Shown: one piece after another, positions 37,865 through 47,171 of the stretch
How the letters are laid out: every line of letters begins with the position of its first letter
Position numbering within the stretch: the stretch's first letter is position 1
Origin: Tissierellia bacterium
Lineage (GTDB): Bacteria; Bacillota; Clostridia; Tissierellales; Peptoniphilaceae
NCBI GenBank assembly: GCA_030535395.1
Contig: JAUNLK010000005.1
Location: 1-64,000, forward strand
Length of the DNA stretch: 64,000 nt
Direction: 5' to 3'
Made by a program: the position numbers and the translations under genes
Notes under the pieces: model-generated
What the model was told of the DNA's origin: nothing
What the model saw: the letters and a program-made list of their open reading frames with translations, nothing else
The model's database searches: none

Positions 37865-38335
37865 TCACACTTGCTCCAAGAGATCCACCATTTCCAAAAC
37901 CCCCATGGCGGTGTCGAAGCCCTTGTTTCCCGCCTTGGTCCCGGCCCGCTCAATGGCCTGCTCGATATTGTTGGTGGTGACAATGCCAAAGCCCACGGGG
38001 ATGCCGGAGTCCAGGGAGACCTTGGCGATGCCCTTGCTGCTCTCGGCGCAGACCAAATCGTAGTGGTCGGTGGCCCCGCGGATGACGGCCCCCAGACAGA
38101 TGATGCCGTCCACATCCTCCTTTTTGGCCAGAGTCTGTGCCATGAGGGGAATCTCAAAGGCCCCGGGGACATAGTAGACGGAGATGTCCTCCCTCAGGGT
38201 GCCGTGGCGGGTGAGGCAGTCCAGGGCCCCCTCCAGGAGCCTGCCGGTGATGGTGCTGTTGAAGCGGCTGATGACAATGGCGAATTTCCTTCCCTCGCCC
38301 CGAAGTTGACCCTCAAAAATTTGTACTTGATCCAT
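37865..38335 (-). CDS. ribH: 6,7-dimethyl-8-ribityllumazine synthase
   Basis: Condenses the pyrimidine intermediate with dihydroxybutanone phosphate in riboflavin synthesis; forms icosahedral or pentameric shells. The 156-residue protein has the conserved [24 protein letters not shown] and GFGIVTTNN segments. It is the last gene of the rib operon, 14 bases after ribBA. Confidence 0.97.
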   Translation of the reverse strand: MDQVQIFEGQLRGEGRKFAIVISRFNSTITGRLLEGALDCLTRHGTLREDISVYYVPGAFEIPLMAQTLAKKEDVDGIICLGAVIRGATDHYDLVCAESSKGIAKVSLDSGIPVGFGIVTTNNIEQAIERAGTKAGNKGFDTAMGVLEMVDLLEQV

Positions 38336-38349
38336 TTTGCTCCCTCTTT

Positions 38350-39567
38350 CTATTGAAACTCTTTGAGATAGTGGTTCATCTTTTCCGCTTTGGTGGCCAG
38401 ATACTGGCGGTCCTCATCGTGGGCGGGAATCTCAATGGGCACCCGGCGGACGATCTCAAGGCCGTACTGGCTCAGGTGATAGACCTTTTGGGGATTGTTG
38501 GTGAGTAGATTCATCTGGCTGATCCCCAGGTCCTTGAGGATTTGGGCGCCAATGTAGTACTCCCGCTCGTCCTCCTTAAAGCCCAGGGCGAGATTGGCCT
38601 CCACTGTGTCCATGCCTTGATCCTGGAGCTGATAGGCCCGGATCTTGTTGAGGAGGCCGATCCCCCGGCCCTCCTGGCGCATGTAGAGGAGGACCCCCCG
38701 GCCCTCCCTCTCGATGGTGGTCATGGCCCGGTGGAGCTGATCGCCGCAGTCACAGCGATTGCTCCCCAATGCGTCCCCCGTGAGGCACTCGGAGTGGACC
38801 CGCACCAGCACCGGTTCGTCGGTGGTGATGTCCCCCTTCACCAGGGCCAGGTGCTGCTCCCCATTGATGATGTTTTCGTAGCCATAGGCCCGGAAATTGC
38901 CGTAGCGGGTGGGCAGCTGGGCGGAGTCCACACAGCGGACCAGATGGTCGTAGTTCTTCCGGTACTCCAAGATCTGCTCCAAATTGATGAAGACGCAGCC
39001 CATTTCCCGGGCCATTTCGTAGATCTCATCCCGGAGCATCATCTCCCCATTTTCCGCCATGATCTCACAGCAGAGGCCAATTTCCTTGAGGCCCGCCAGG
39101 CGGAGGAGGTCCACCGTGGCCTCGGTGTGGCCCCTGCGGGTGAAGACCCCGCCCTTTCTGGCGATGAGAGGGAACATGTGCCCCGGCCGGCGGAAGTCCT
39201 GGGGCTTACTGTGTTCCTCCGTGGTCATTTTGGCGGTGTAGGCCCGCTCCTTGGCGGAAATCCCCGTGGTGGTCTCCATGTGGTCGATGCTCACGGTGAA
39301 GGCCGTCTGGTGATTGTCGGTGTTTTCCTTGACCATGGGGGGCAGCCCCAGGCGCTGGGCCTCCCCCTCGCTCATGGGCATGCAGATGAGGCCCTTGGCC
39401 TGGGAGGCCATGATATTGAGCATTTTTGTGTCGGCAAATTGTGCCGCTGCAATCATATCCCCCTCATTCTCCCGGTCCTCGTCGTCCACCACAAAGATGA
39501 TCTCCCCTCGAGCCAGTGCCTCCAGGGCATCCTCCACTCTGCCAAACATTGTATTTTCTTTTTCCAT
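38350..39567 (-). CDS. ribBA: Bifunctional DHBP synthase / GTP cyclohydrolase II
   Basis: Makes both riboflavin precursors: the N-terminal half (to about residue 200) is 3,4-dihydroxy-2-butanone 4-phosphate synthase ([29 protein letters not shown]). The C-terminal half is GTP cyclohydrolase II with the zinc ligands in [10 protein letters not shown] and NRCDCGDQL and the motif RQEGRGIGL. It is 405 residues. The start at 39567 overlaps the ribE stop by one base (TAATG) with GGAGG 10 bases upstream; the Met at codon 7 (39549) is an alternative. Confidence 0.96.
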   Translation of the reverse strand: MEKENTMFGRVEDALEALARGEIIFVVDDEDRENEGDMIAAAQFADTKMLNIMASQAKGLICMPMSEGEAQRLGLPPMVKENTDNHQTAFTVSIDHMETTTGISAKERAYTAKMTTEEHSKPQDFRRPGHMFPLIARKGGVFTRRGHTEATVDLLRLAGLKEIGLCCEIMAENGEMMLRDEIYEMAREMGCVFINLEQILEYRKNYDHLVRCVDSAQLPTRYGNFRAYGYENIINGEQHLALVKGDITTDEPVLVRVHSECLTGDALGSNRCDCGDQLHRAMTTIEREGRGVLLYMRQEGRGIGLLNKIRAYQLQDQGMDTVEANLALGFKEDEREYYIGAQILKDLGISQMNLLTNNPQKVYHLSQYGLEIVRRVPIEIPAHDEDRQYLATKAEKMNHYLKEFQ

Positions 39568-40208
39568 TAGAAACCAGCCTCCTGTAATTTTTCCCAAGTG
39601 AGGGAGGATCCTCCCCCCGCCTCCAGGGCCCACTGGCGGGCCACATACTTGCCAATGATGTCAAATTCTATATTCACTGGGTCCCCCGGAGAGAGGGCGC
39701 CCAGTTTGGTGCTTCTCAGAGTCTCCGGGATCAGGGAGACGGTGCAGCCCCCATTGAGGGCCACATCCACTGTGAGGCTCACCCCCATGAGGGCGATGCT
39801 CCCCTGATCCACCACCAGTCCATCGTATTCCCGGGGATAGTTCACCGTGAGGTGATAGCCATTGGGCCGCTTCACGATACTCCCCACCCGGCCCACGGTG
39901 TCCACATGGCCCTGGACGATGTGGCCCCCCATGGGATTTCCCAGGGCAGCGGCCCGCTCCAGGTGGACCAGATCCCCGGGGCTCAGGGCCCCCAGGGCGG
40001 ATTTTTCCAAAGTGGTGACCATGACATTGGCCAAAAACCGCCCCTCCTCCAGCCCCGTGACTGTGAGGCAGACCCCATCGGTGGCAATACTGTCCCCCGC
40101 TTGGGTCCCCTCCAGGACCTTCTCCCCCCGGATGACCACCGTCACCCTGTCGTATTCCCTGCGGAAGTCCTCCACAGTGCCCAATTCTTCAACGAGCCCG
40201 GTAAACAT
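39567..40208 (-). CDS. ribE: Riboflavin synthase alpha subunit
   Basis: Dismutates two lumazines to riboflavin. The 213-residue protein has the two repeated lumazine-binding barrels, each beginning with an [10 protein letters not shown]- or [10 protein letters not shown]-type strand and carrying [11 protein letters not shown] or GVSLTVD. The start at 40208 follows TGGAGGGACGGCGAA and gives the canonical MFTG N-terminus. It overlaps ribD by 20 bases. Confidence 0.95.
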   Translation of the reverse strand: MFTGLVEELGTVEDFRREYDRVTVVIRGEKVLEGTQAGDSIATDGVCLTVTGLEEGRFLANVMVTTLEKSALGALSPGDLVHLERAAALGNPMGGHIVQGHVDTVGRVGSIVKRPNGYHLTVNYPREYDGLVVDQGSIALMGVSLTVDVALNGGCTVSLIPETLRSTKLGALSPGDPVNIEFDIIGKYVARQWALEAGGGSSLTWEKLQEAGF

Positions 40209-41274
40209 TTCGCCGTCCCTCCACTCTGATATTGCCGCTGCCATCTGTGAGGACTGTGGCCTCTATGTGGCCGAAGTCCCGCCGCTGTCTGAGCTCTTCC
40301 AGGCCGAAGCCCTCTAGGAGCTTCCGCCCCTCTCCCATGAAGAAGGGGGCGTAGTAGAGGCGAAACTCATCCACCAAGTCCTCCTGAAAGAAGCTCCCCA
40401 GTAGTCGGGCGCCCCCCTCCACCATGAGGTGGTGGACGCCCCGGTCCTTGAGAAGTTCCAAAATGGTGCTGAGCTGCCACTCACCCTCTGTGAGGAGCAT
40501 CCGCTCGCTAAAGTGGTGGTCCTCCCTTGTGGTGATGACCAGAGTTTTGGCCTCCCCTCCAAAGATCTTGGCCGTGGGGGGAATCCGCCCCCTCCGGTCC
40601 AAGACCACCCGGAGGGGCTGGGTCCCCTCGCCGGAGCGATTGGTGAGCTGGGGATCATCTGCAAGGACGGTCCCCGTTCCCACCAGTATGGCGTCCACCT
40701 GGCCCCTCAGCCTGTGGCCGTCCCTCCGGGCCTCCTCCGAGGTGATCCACTGACTCTGGCCCGAAGAGGTGGCCAAAAAGCCGTCCAGGCTCACGGCCCC
40801 CTTTACGGTGACATAGGGCCTGTGGTGGCGGATTCCCGTAAAGAAGATGCGGTTTTGCTCCACCGCCTCCTCCTCCAGAAGGCCGCTTACCACCTGGATC
40901 CCCTCCCCGGCGAGATAGGCCCCGCCCCCGGAGGCTTTGCCGTGCTCCTCGCAGGCGGCGAAGACCACCCGGGAGATGCCACTTTCCACAATGGCCTTGG
41001 TACAGGGGGGCGTCTTCCCCCAGTGGTGACAGGGCTCCAGACTCACATAGAGGCTGCTGCCCCTCAAGAGCTCCGGGTCTCCCACCGATGCCAGGGCGTT
41101 CACCTCGGCGTGGGCCTCGCCACAGCGCCGGTGGTAGCCCTCCCCGATGATCTTCCCATCCCGGACCACCACGGCCCCCACCAGGGGATTGGCCCCGGTG
41201 CATCCCCGGCCCAGCTCCGCCAGTTCCAGGGCCCGGGCCATAAACTTTTCATCTTTACTGTGTCGTCCTGCCAC
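40189..41274 (-). CDS. ribD: Bifunctional riboflavin deaminase-reductase
   Basis: Carries out the deaminase and reductase steps after GTP cyclohydrolase II. The 361-residue protein begins with a cytidine-deaminase-like domain with zinc motifs HAEVNAL and EPCHHWGKTPPC. The reductase domain follows (VTVKGAVSLDG, ILVGTGTVLADDP, MVEGGARLLGSF). The start is GTG at 41274, set by GGGAG at 8-base spacing; the nearby ATG is in another frame. It is the first gene behind the FMN riboswitch. Confidence 0.95.
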   Translation of the reverse strand: MAGRHSKDEKFMARALELAELGRGCTGANPLVGAVVVRDGKIIGEGYHRRCGEAHAEVNALASVGDPELLRGSSLYVSLEPCHHWGKTPPCTKAIVESGISRVVFAACEEHGKASGGGAYLAGEGIQVVSGLLEEEAVEQNRIFFTGIRHHRPYVTVKGAVSLDGFLATSSGQSQWITSEEARRDGHRLRGQVDAILVGTGTVLADDPQLTNRSGEGTQPLRVVLDRRGRIPPTAKIFGGEAKTLVITTREDHHFSERMLLTEGEWQLSTILELLKDRGVHHLMVEGGARLLGSFFQEDLVDEFRLYYAPFFMGEGRKLLEGFGLEELRQRRDFGHIEATVLTDGSGNIRVEGRRNVYRAR

Positions 41275-41309
41275 AGCATCAACTCCCTTCGGAAAACTCC
41301 ATCAGGACA

Positions 41310-41340
41310 CAAAAAAAGCGGCACCCCACAGGGCGCCGCA
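41310..41340 (-). terminator. Attenuator terminator of the rib operon
   Basis: GCGGCGCC and GGGTGCCGC arms then seven T on the minus strand, between the FMN aptamer and ribD. It is the expected OFF structure of the riboswitch. A second hairpin (GGATCCCC/GGGGATC, about 41358-41382) lies between and may be part of the switching helix. Confidence 0.85.
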
Positions 41341-41401
41341 GACATGCATGGATTGGATAAACAGATCCCCAAGGGGATCCGCCGGGCAGAAAAAAAGCCC
41401 C

Positions 41402-41507
41402 ATCTTCTTCCATCCGGACTATACCGTCGGTATCGGAATTGCACCGATTCAGCCAAAGGCTCGTGGACTTTTACCACCGGTGAGGAATTGCACCTCGCCC
41501 TGAAGAT
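41402..41507 (-). ncRNA. FMN riboswitch (RFN element)
   Basis: The conserved FMN aptamer blocks are all present on the minus strand in order: ATCTTCAGGGCGAGGTG, AATTCC, CACCGGTGGTA, AGTCCACGAG, CGGTGCAATTCCG, CCGACGGTATAGTCC, GGATG and GAAGAT. The leader carries a terminator before ribD, so FMN binding should stop transcription of the rib genes. Confidence 0.95.
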
Positions 41508-41525
41508 TGATCTATATTTAATTCA

Positions 41526-41553
41526 ATCATAGCACTGTTTTTCCATCTGTCAA
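41526..41553 (-). promoter_or_regulatory. Promoter of the rib operon
   Basis: A perfect TTGACA (41548-41553) and TATGAT (41526-41531) with a 16-base spacer, just upstream of the FMN aptamer. Confidence 0.78.
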
Positions 41554-41657
41554 GAAGAAAAAAGGATTTCCTCCGGAGAGCTCAGAGGGGCCGCCGGGAG
41601 GGCCCCTCCCCTCCGCCGTCCCAATTGCTCCCGGGGCCCGGGCGCGGCCAAGGTGGA

Positions 41658-41733
41658 AAGCTTCTTCCCGGGGCAAAAATGGCGCCGTCCGTATGGGGCG
41701 GACCATGTCATCGAGACAAGCTTCTTCCCGGGG
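41658..41733. repeat. 16-base direct repeat, 60-base period
   Basis: AAGCTTCTTCCCGGGG at 41658 and 41718 in the 266-base gap between the rib promoter and the Fur-family gene. No gene is seen in the gap; the rest is G/C-rich. Confidence 0.7.
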
Positions 41734-41761
41734 AGAAAAGGGGAGCCGGGGATTTGGGCTC

Positions 41762-41792
41762 AAAAAAAGAGCCCCCAAGATTTCTTGAAGGC
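41762..41792 (-). terminator. Terminator of the Fur-family gene
   Basis: GCCTTCAAGA and TCTTGGGGGC arms with an AA loop, then a TCTTTTTTT run on the minus strand. Confidence 0.75.
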
Positions 41793-41819
41793 CCCTCATA
41801 TTTTGTGGAAGTCCCCGCC

Positions 41820-42263
41820 CTACTGGGCCGGCGTGGGCAGTGGAAAATTGCCCTCCGGTGCAAGTTTGTCGATGGTGTTTTGCTTCACCCCGCCTCTCAG
41901 GGCCAATTCCTCTTGGCACTGGGGGCAGATGTACTGGATCTTCAAATCGTAGCCCACGATTTTTCCCTTGAGCTGTCGCTCCAGCTCCTCCATATAGTCC
42001 TCTAAAATCACATCGGTGATCTGGCCGCAGTGAACGCACTGGAGGTGGTCGTGCTTGTCCACCCGGTCATAGCGGTCGCTGCCGCCGTCCACTGGAATGC
42101 GGCGGATGAATTTTCCCTTGAGGAGCCAGTGGAGATTGTTGTAGACCGTGGCCAGAGACAGGCTGTGGCCCGAGGCTCTGAGCTGGCTGTGGATCTCTTC
42201 CGCACTGGGGTGTTCCCGAGTGTGGTTGATGAGATGGAAGATCAATTGGGCGTTCTTTTTCAC
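41820..42263 (-). CDS. Fur-family metalloregulator (Fur/PerR/Zur type)
   Basis: Metal-responsive repressor of 147 residues. The winged helix lies in the first 80 residues (HSLSLATVYNNLHWLLKGKFI), followed by the metal-site region DKHDHLQCVHCGQITDV and a second CxxC in ICPQCQ that makes the structural zinc site. It cannot be told apart between Fur, PerR and Zur. The start is GTG at 42263 with GAGG 6 bases upstream; the frame upstream holds no ATG near the conserved start. The promoter carries a palindrome that may be its own binding site. Confidence 0.87.
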   Translation of the reverse strand: MKKNAQLIFHLINHTREHPSAEEIHSQLRASGHSLSLATVYNNLHWLLKGKFIRRIPVDGGSDRYDRVDKHDHLQCVHCGQITDVILEDYMEELERQLKGKIVGYDLKIQYICPQCQEELALRGGVKQNTIDKLAPEGNFPLPTPAQ

Positions 42264-42291
42264 TGGAAACCTCACTCTCCTTCCCCTATGT

Positions 42292-42343
42292 ACTCTAAAA
42301 AAATAACTTAGAGTCATTGTATCACAAAAAAAGAATACTGGAA
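42292..42343 (-). promoter_or_regulatory. Promoter and candidate operator of the Fur-family gene
   Basis: TTCCAG (42338-42343) and TACAAT (42316-42321) are 16 bases apart. ACTCTAA-N9-TTAGAGT (42292-42314), a perfect 7-base inverted repeat, covers the expected transcription start. This placement fits autorepression. Confidence 0.5.
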
Positions 42344-42401
42344 GGGTATAAAAAACAGTTTCTCCCAGGAAGGACCGCCCGCGGCCCCGGAGGGCCTTGA
42401 G

Positions 42402-43166
42402 TCAGCTGTGATTCCTTCGGTAGCGCTCGATATTTTCGTCGGAGAGAAATTCATAGGCCCGGTTGATATTCTGGAAGGTGGCGGTGGTGTCCTCATTGGG
42501 ATTGAGGTCCGGGTGATAGCGCTTGGCGAGCTTCCTATAGGCGAGCTTCACCTGATACTTGTCGGCATCTTTGGGCAGATCCAAGACCTCCAGGGCCGCC
42601 TCGTACTCCCGGTCAAAACTGTCGGCGTAGTGGCTCTGGGCCGATCCTCCCCCGGTCCACTGCTGCTGATACTGGCGGCTGCCCTGGGCCTGCTCCCAGA
42701 AGAAGGACTCGAACTGGCGGCGGAAGGCCTCCTCGGCCAGGCGCCTTCGCTCCTCCTCCCGGCGCTTCTCCTCGGCGGCGATTTTCCGCTCCATGCGAAA
42801 GCCGTAGTTCCCCTGACTGTCGTAGGAGACCTCCCCCAAAAGGTCCCGGTCGGCCCTCTCGTAGAAGTACTCGGTGACAATGTACTGGAGGTACTTGAGA
42901 TAGCTGGTGACTATGGTCCCCGCCAGGGGGACGAGAAAGACCAAGAGGAGAAAGGTGAGGGGCCACATTTTGGTCCAGTAGAGGATGAGGGGGTTGAGGA
43001 AGAGGAAAAAGATCAGGCAGCCCCCGGCAAAGAGAAAGACCACCAAAAATCTCTGTATCTCCCGGAAAATTTCAGAGATCAGGGTGAAGAGGACGATGAA
43101 AAACTGAAAGAAATAGTCCAGGGCGGTGCCCACCATGCGGTAAAAATGCCCCCGAATTTTATTCAT
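42402..43166 (-). CDS. Membrane-anchored J-domain protein
   Basis: A 254-residue protein with two hydrophobic segments (about 16-32 and 40-92, the second long enough for two passes), a charged Glu/Arg-rich helix about 125-160, and a C-terminal J domain about 192-254 with the HPD tripeptide at 218-220. J domains recruit and stimulate DnaK, so it probably targets Hsp70 to the membrane. The start at 43166 follows GGGGAAGG and overlaps the zincin gene by 8 bases. The family of the membrane part is not recognised. Confidence 0.8.
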   Translation of the reverse strand: MNKIRGHFYRMVGTALDYFFQFFIVLFTLISEIFREIQRFLVVFLFAGGCLIFFLFLNPLILYWTKMWPLTFLLLVFLVPLAGTIVTSYLKYLQYIVTEYFYERADRDLLGEVSYDSQGNYGFRMERKIAAEEKRREEERRRLAEEAFRRQFESFFWEQAQGSRQYQQQWTGGGSAQSHYADSFDREYEAALEVLDLPKDADKYQVKLAYRKLAKRYHPDLNPNEDTTATFQNINRAYEFLSDENIERYRRNHS

Positions 43167-43566
43167 CCTTCCCCTCCCCTCTTTCCATTCGCTCCCTGTA
43201 CCACTCCTCCCGCTCTCTGGCCTCCTCCTTGGCGAGACTGTAGTCCCCGGCCAAGTGCTCCACATGGTGGGTGAGCTCGTGCCTCAAGGTGGCGGCCACT
43301 TCATACTTTAGAAGCTCCACGGGAAGGGCGGGAAAGCGGCTGAGAAAGGAGCCAAAGTAGAGGACAATGCCATTGCCCAGGGCGCTGATACGGTACTCCC
43401 CCATAATCAGCCCCTGGGGACTCATCTTCTTTTCGGGCTCCAAAATAACCCCCAGGTGCAGGTCCCTGAGGACCTCTGGGGGCATGGCATCCAGGTACTC
43501 GTCCAAGAAATCGGCGATTTCTTCGAAGAGCTCCTGTTGATTTAGTTTCTGAGTTTCCTCAGTCAT
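43159..43566 (-). CDS. Small zincin-type metallopeptidase
   Basis: A 135-residue cytosolic protein with the zinc-peptidase motif HELTHHVEHLAGD (His96, Glu97, His100, with His104 or Asp108 as possible third ligand). Size and motif fit the Zincin_1 (PF06262-like) family of unknown substrate. The C-terminal 30 residues are a charged helix. It overlaps folT by 4 bases and the J-domain gene by 8 bases. Confidence 0.75.
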   Translation of the reverse strand: MTEETQKLNQQELFEEIADFLDEYLDAMPPEVLRDLHLGVILEPEKKMSPQGLIMGEYRISALGNGIVLYFGSFLSRFPALPVELLKYEVAATLRHELTHHVEHLAGDYSLAKEEAREREEWYRERMERGEGKDE

Positions 43567-44078
43567 ATACCAATATTCCTCTCAATCTGTCCCACGACTC
43601 GGCCCAGCACCACGGCCTGGACAACAATGGAAATCACCATACTGGTGAGCTGCACCGGCAGGCGGCTGGTCATCAGGGCGGTGAAGGGATTGCCCGTGAG
43701 CATCACCAGCCAGAGGGTGTTTAAGAGCACATCACAGATCAAGGTCACCGAGGCGGTGGCCATGGCAATCCGAAGGGGGGTGATGGGCTTTTTGTAATAG
43801 AAAATGCCGTAAATCACCGATCCCAAAAAGGCCGTCAGGGTAAAGCCGGGGAAAAATGCCCCCGTGGGCTTCAGTACATAGCCGATGACATCGGCCACGG
43901 CCCCTCCGAAGCCGCTGAGAATGGGATGGAAGAGGGCGGAGCGAATGGTCACGGGAATGAACTTAAAGGAGATTCGAATGATCCCCCCAATTTCCAGGCC
44001 CAAGATTCGAGCCAGCACTACTTCCAGGGCCACCAGGGCCCCCAACATGGTGAGCTGTTGAGTCGATAGTTTTTTCAA
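43563..44078 (-). CDS. folT: Folate ECF transporter S component (FolT)
   Basis: Substrate-binding membrane subunit of an energy-coupling-factor transporter, 171 residues with about six hydrophobic segments and the family pattern IRISFKFIPVTIRSALF then GGAVADVIGYVLKP. The folate assignment rests on the tetrahydrofolate riboswitch upstream. The start is TTG at 44078, 7 bases after GGAGG; no ATG fits. The shared ATPase and T subunits are not in the window. Confidence 0.86.
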   Translation of the reverse strand: MKKLSTQQLTMLGALVALEVVLARILGLEIGGIIRISFKFIPVTIRSALFHPILSGFGGAVADVIGYVLKPTGAFFPGFTLTAFLGSVIYGIFYYKKPITPLRIAMATASVTLICDVLLNTLWLVMLTGNPFTALMTSRLPVQLTSMVISIVVQAVVLGRVVGQIERNIGI

Positions 44079-44115
44079 TTGTTTTCCTCCTATGAACTGC
44101 CATATAGAGGAATGG

Positions 44116-44207
44116 CAGCGGACGCGACAGTGGACCGCGGGCCTCTATGCCCTTCGTTTGGGAGCAACTTCCCATCTCCCAACACTTAACGCCCACTGAC
44201 TACTCTA
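44116..44207 (-). ncRNA. Tetrahydrofolate (THF) riboswitch
   Basis: On the minus strand the leader has the THF aptamer core in order: AGAGTAG, GCGTTAAGTG, GGGA-GTTG, ACGAAG, CGCGG and CGTCCGCT. It is followed by a TGCCAT/ATGGCA hairpin and the GGAGG site of folT, so translation control by sequestering the ribosome-binding site is likely. No intrinsic terminator is seen between aptamer and start codon. Confidence 0.88.
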
Positions 44208-44219
44208 ACCGTAATTAGT

Positions 44220-44248
44220 AGTATACCCCTATTTTTCCCGGCTGTGGA
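44220..44248 (-). promoter_or_regulatory. Promoter of the folT operon
   Basis: TCCACA (44243-44248) and TATACT (44220-44225) with a 17-base spacer, directly upstream of the THF aptamer. Confidence 0.5.
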
Positions 44249-44266
44249 CAGAAATGCCCCAAAACA

Positions 44267-44297
44267 CAAAAAAAGAAGCCGAGGAATTTCCTCGGCT
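44267..44297 (-). terminator. Terminator of groES-groEL
   Basis: Perfect GCCGAGGAA/TTCCTCGGC hairpin followed by a TTCTTTTTTT tract on the minus strand. Confidence 0.88.
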
Positions 44298-44316
44298 CCA
44301 ACTATTCTGGGGGTGA

Positions 44317-45969
<1,653 letters not shown>

Positions 45970-46251
45970 TTACGCGAGTACGGCCAGGAGATCCTGGTAC
46001 TTGATGACGATGACTTTGTCGCCATCCACTTCCACTTCGGTGCCTGCATATTTGCTGTATAGTACCTTATCGCCCACAGCGATATCGACTTGAATTTCTT
46101 CGGAATTTTTTAATTCTTCGCTAATGGCGACAACTTCCGCCACATTGGACTCCTCTTTTGCGGAATCCGGCAGGACGATGCCAGAGGCCGTTACATTTTC
46201 AGTTTCAAATTTTTTGATAACGACTCTTTCGCCTAAAGGTTTAATATTCAT
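45970..46251 (-). CDS. groES: Co-chaperonin GroES
   Basis: Lid of the GroEL cage, 93 residues, starting MNIKPLGERVVIKK, with a mobile-loop region (FETENVTASGIVLP) and the conserved VLYSKYAGTEV. The ATG at 46251 is preferred over 46263 because GGAGG lies 7 bases upstream of it. Confidence 0.98.
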   Translation of the reverse strand: MNIKPLGERVVIKKFETENVTASGIVLPDSAKEESNVAEVVAISEELKNSEEIQVDIAVGDKVLYSKYAGTEVEVDGDKVIVIKYQDLLAVLA

Positions 46252-46272
46252 GTGGACCTCCATTACATTTTA

Positions 46273-46299
46273 CTAGCACTCTGTATCATTGAGTGCTAA
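46273..46299. promoter_or_regulatory. CIRCE operator (HrcA binding site)
   Basis: TAGCACTC-N9-GAGTGCTA, one base from the TTAGCACTC-N9-GAGTGCTAA consensus, between the groES promoter and start codon. HrcA repression of groES-groEL is expected; hrcA itself is not in the window. Confidence 0.95.
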
Positions 46300-46311
46300 C
46301 TTCCAGTACTA

Positions 46312-46340
46312 ATTGTACCCATCAGGGGAAAGGTTGTAAA
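46312..46340 (-). promoter_or_regulatory. Promoter of groES-groEL
   Basis: TTTACA (46335-46340) and TACAAT (46312-46317) with a 17-base spacer; the CIRCE element lies just downstream. Confidence 0.75.
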
Positions 46341-46349
46341 CACCTTCCG

Positions 46350-46379
46350 AAAAAAAACTGGGGAGACCCGGGGCCTCCC
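46350..46379 (-). terminator. Terminator of rex-ogg
   Basis: GGGAG/CTCCC arms with an imperfect GC-rich interior, then eight T on the minus strand; abuts the ogg stop and is only 10 bases from the groES -35 box. Confidence 0.7.
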
Positions 46380-47171
46380 TCATCCCTTCATTTCTCGCCT
46401 TCCCGTAAAGAGGAGCTGCTGAAAATAGCCGCTGTAGGGGCCAAAGCGCTCCCTGCCAAAGGCGGCAATGGCCTTTCGGTTTTTAAAATCCTCCCGGGGA
46501 TAGACCTCCCTCATGACCCGCTCCACCCACACGTCCACGGGAAAGGCCTCCATTTTGTGATAGCCAAAGAGGAGGATGCAGTCGGCCACCTTGTCCCCCA
46601 CTCCGGGAAGCTCCTTGAGCCTTCGGTGGGCCTCATCATAGGAGAGCTGGTCCAATTCCTCCAGAGAGAGGGCCCCCGAGGCGATTATTTGGGCGCTCCC
46701 CACCAGGTACTTGTCCCGGTAGCCGGCCCCCAGCTCCCTGAGCTCACTGGGATCCAAGGCGGCCAGGACCTCGGGGCTGGGGAGGCCGTGGAGGGCGAGG
46801 CCCCCCGCCTCGGCCAGGAGGGGCCCGTAGTTCTCGGAGAGTTTCCAGATGCTCCTTTGAATCCGCTTCATGTGGTTGTTACTGGAGAGGAGAAAGGCCA
46901 CCACCGTCTCCCAGGGGTCCTGGCGGAGCATCCTCAGCCACTGGGCGGTCTCCCTCCAGGGGGCAAGCTCCGGAAACTCCTCCAGGGAGGGATAGTGGGC
47001 CCCCAGATCGAAGAACTCGGCGGCAGCACCCGCCAGATCTTCCCCCCGCAAAAAAAAGGCATCACCCCCATTGACCACCCCAAAGGAGCCCGGCTCCCCT
47101 GGAATCTCTCGCCAATGAAAGTGCTGCCCACTCTTTAAATTTTTCTCCAGTTGAAAACTGCCCGCCCTCAC
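46380..47171 (-). CDS. 8-oxoguanine DNA glycosylase, OGG1-like HhH-GPD family
   Basis: Base-excision repair glycosylase/lyase of 263 residues. The HhH-GPD motif LPGVGDKVADC carries the catalytic Lys, and the essential Asp is in FPVDVWVERV. The N-terminal part (SFGVVNGGDAFFLRG) matches the OGG_N fold of eukaryote-like OGG1. The start is inferred as the GTG at 47171, which shares one base with the rex stop (TAGTG); there is no good ribosome-binding site, so translation is probably coupled to rex. Later starts would cut into the N-terminal domain. Confidence 0.82.
   Translation of the reverse strand: MRAGSFQLEKNLKSGQHFHWREIPGEPGSFGVVNGGDAFFLRGEDLAGAAAEFFDLGAHYPSLEEFPELAPWRETAQWLRMLRQDPWETVVAFLLSSNNHMKRIQRSIWKLSENYGPLLAEAGGLALHGLPSPEVLAALDPSELRELGAGYRDKYLVGSAQIIASGALSLEELDQLSYDEAHRRLKELPGVGDKVADCILLFGYHKMEAFPVDVWVERVMREVYPREDFKNRKAIAAFGRERFGPYSGYFQQLLFTGRREMKG

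Noticed and set aside
41658-41733. CRISPR-like pair of 16-base repeats 60 bases apart
   Set aside because: Only two copies, repeats too short, and no cas gene in the window.
43159-43265. Longer start for the J-domain protein upstream of 43166
   Set aside because: The extra 33 residues are shadow sequence inside the zincin gene and the ATG at 43166 has a clear ribosome-binding site.
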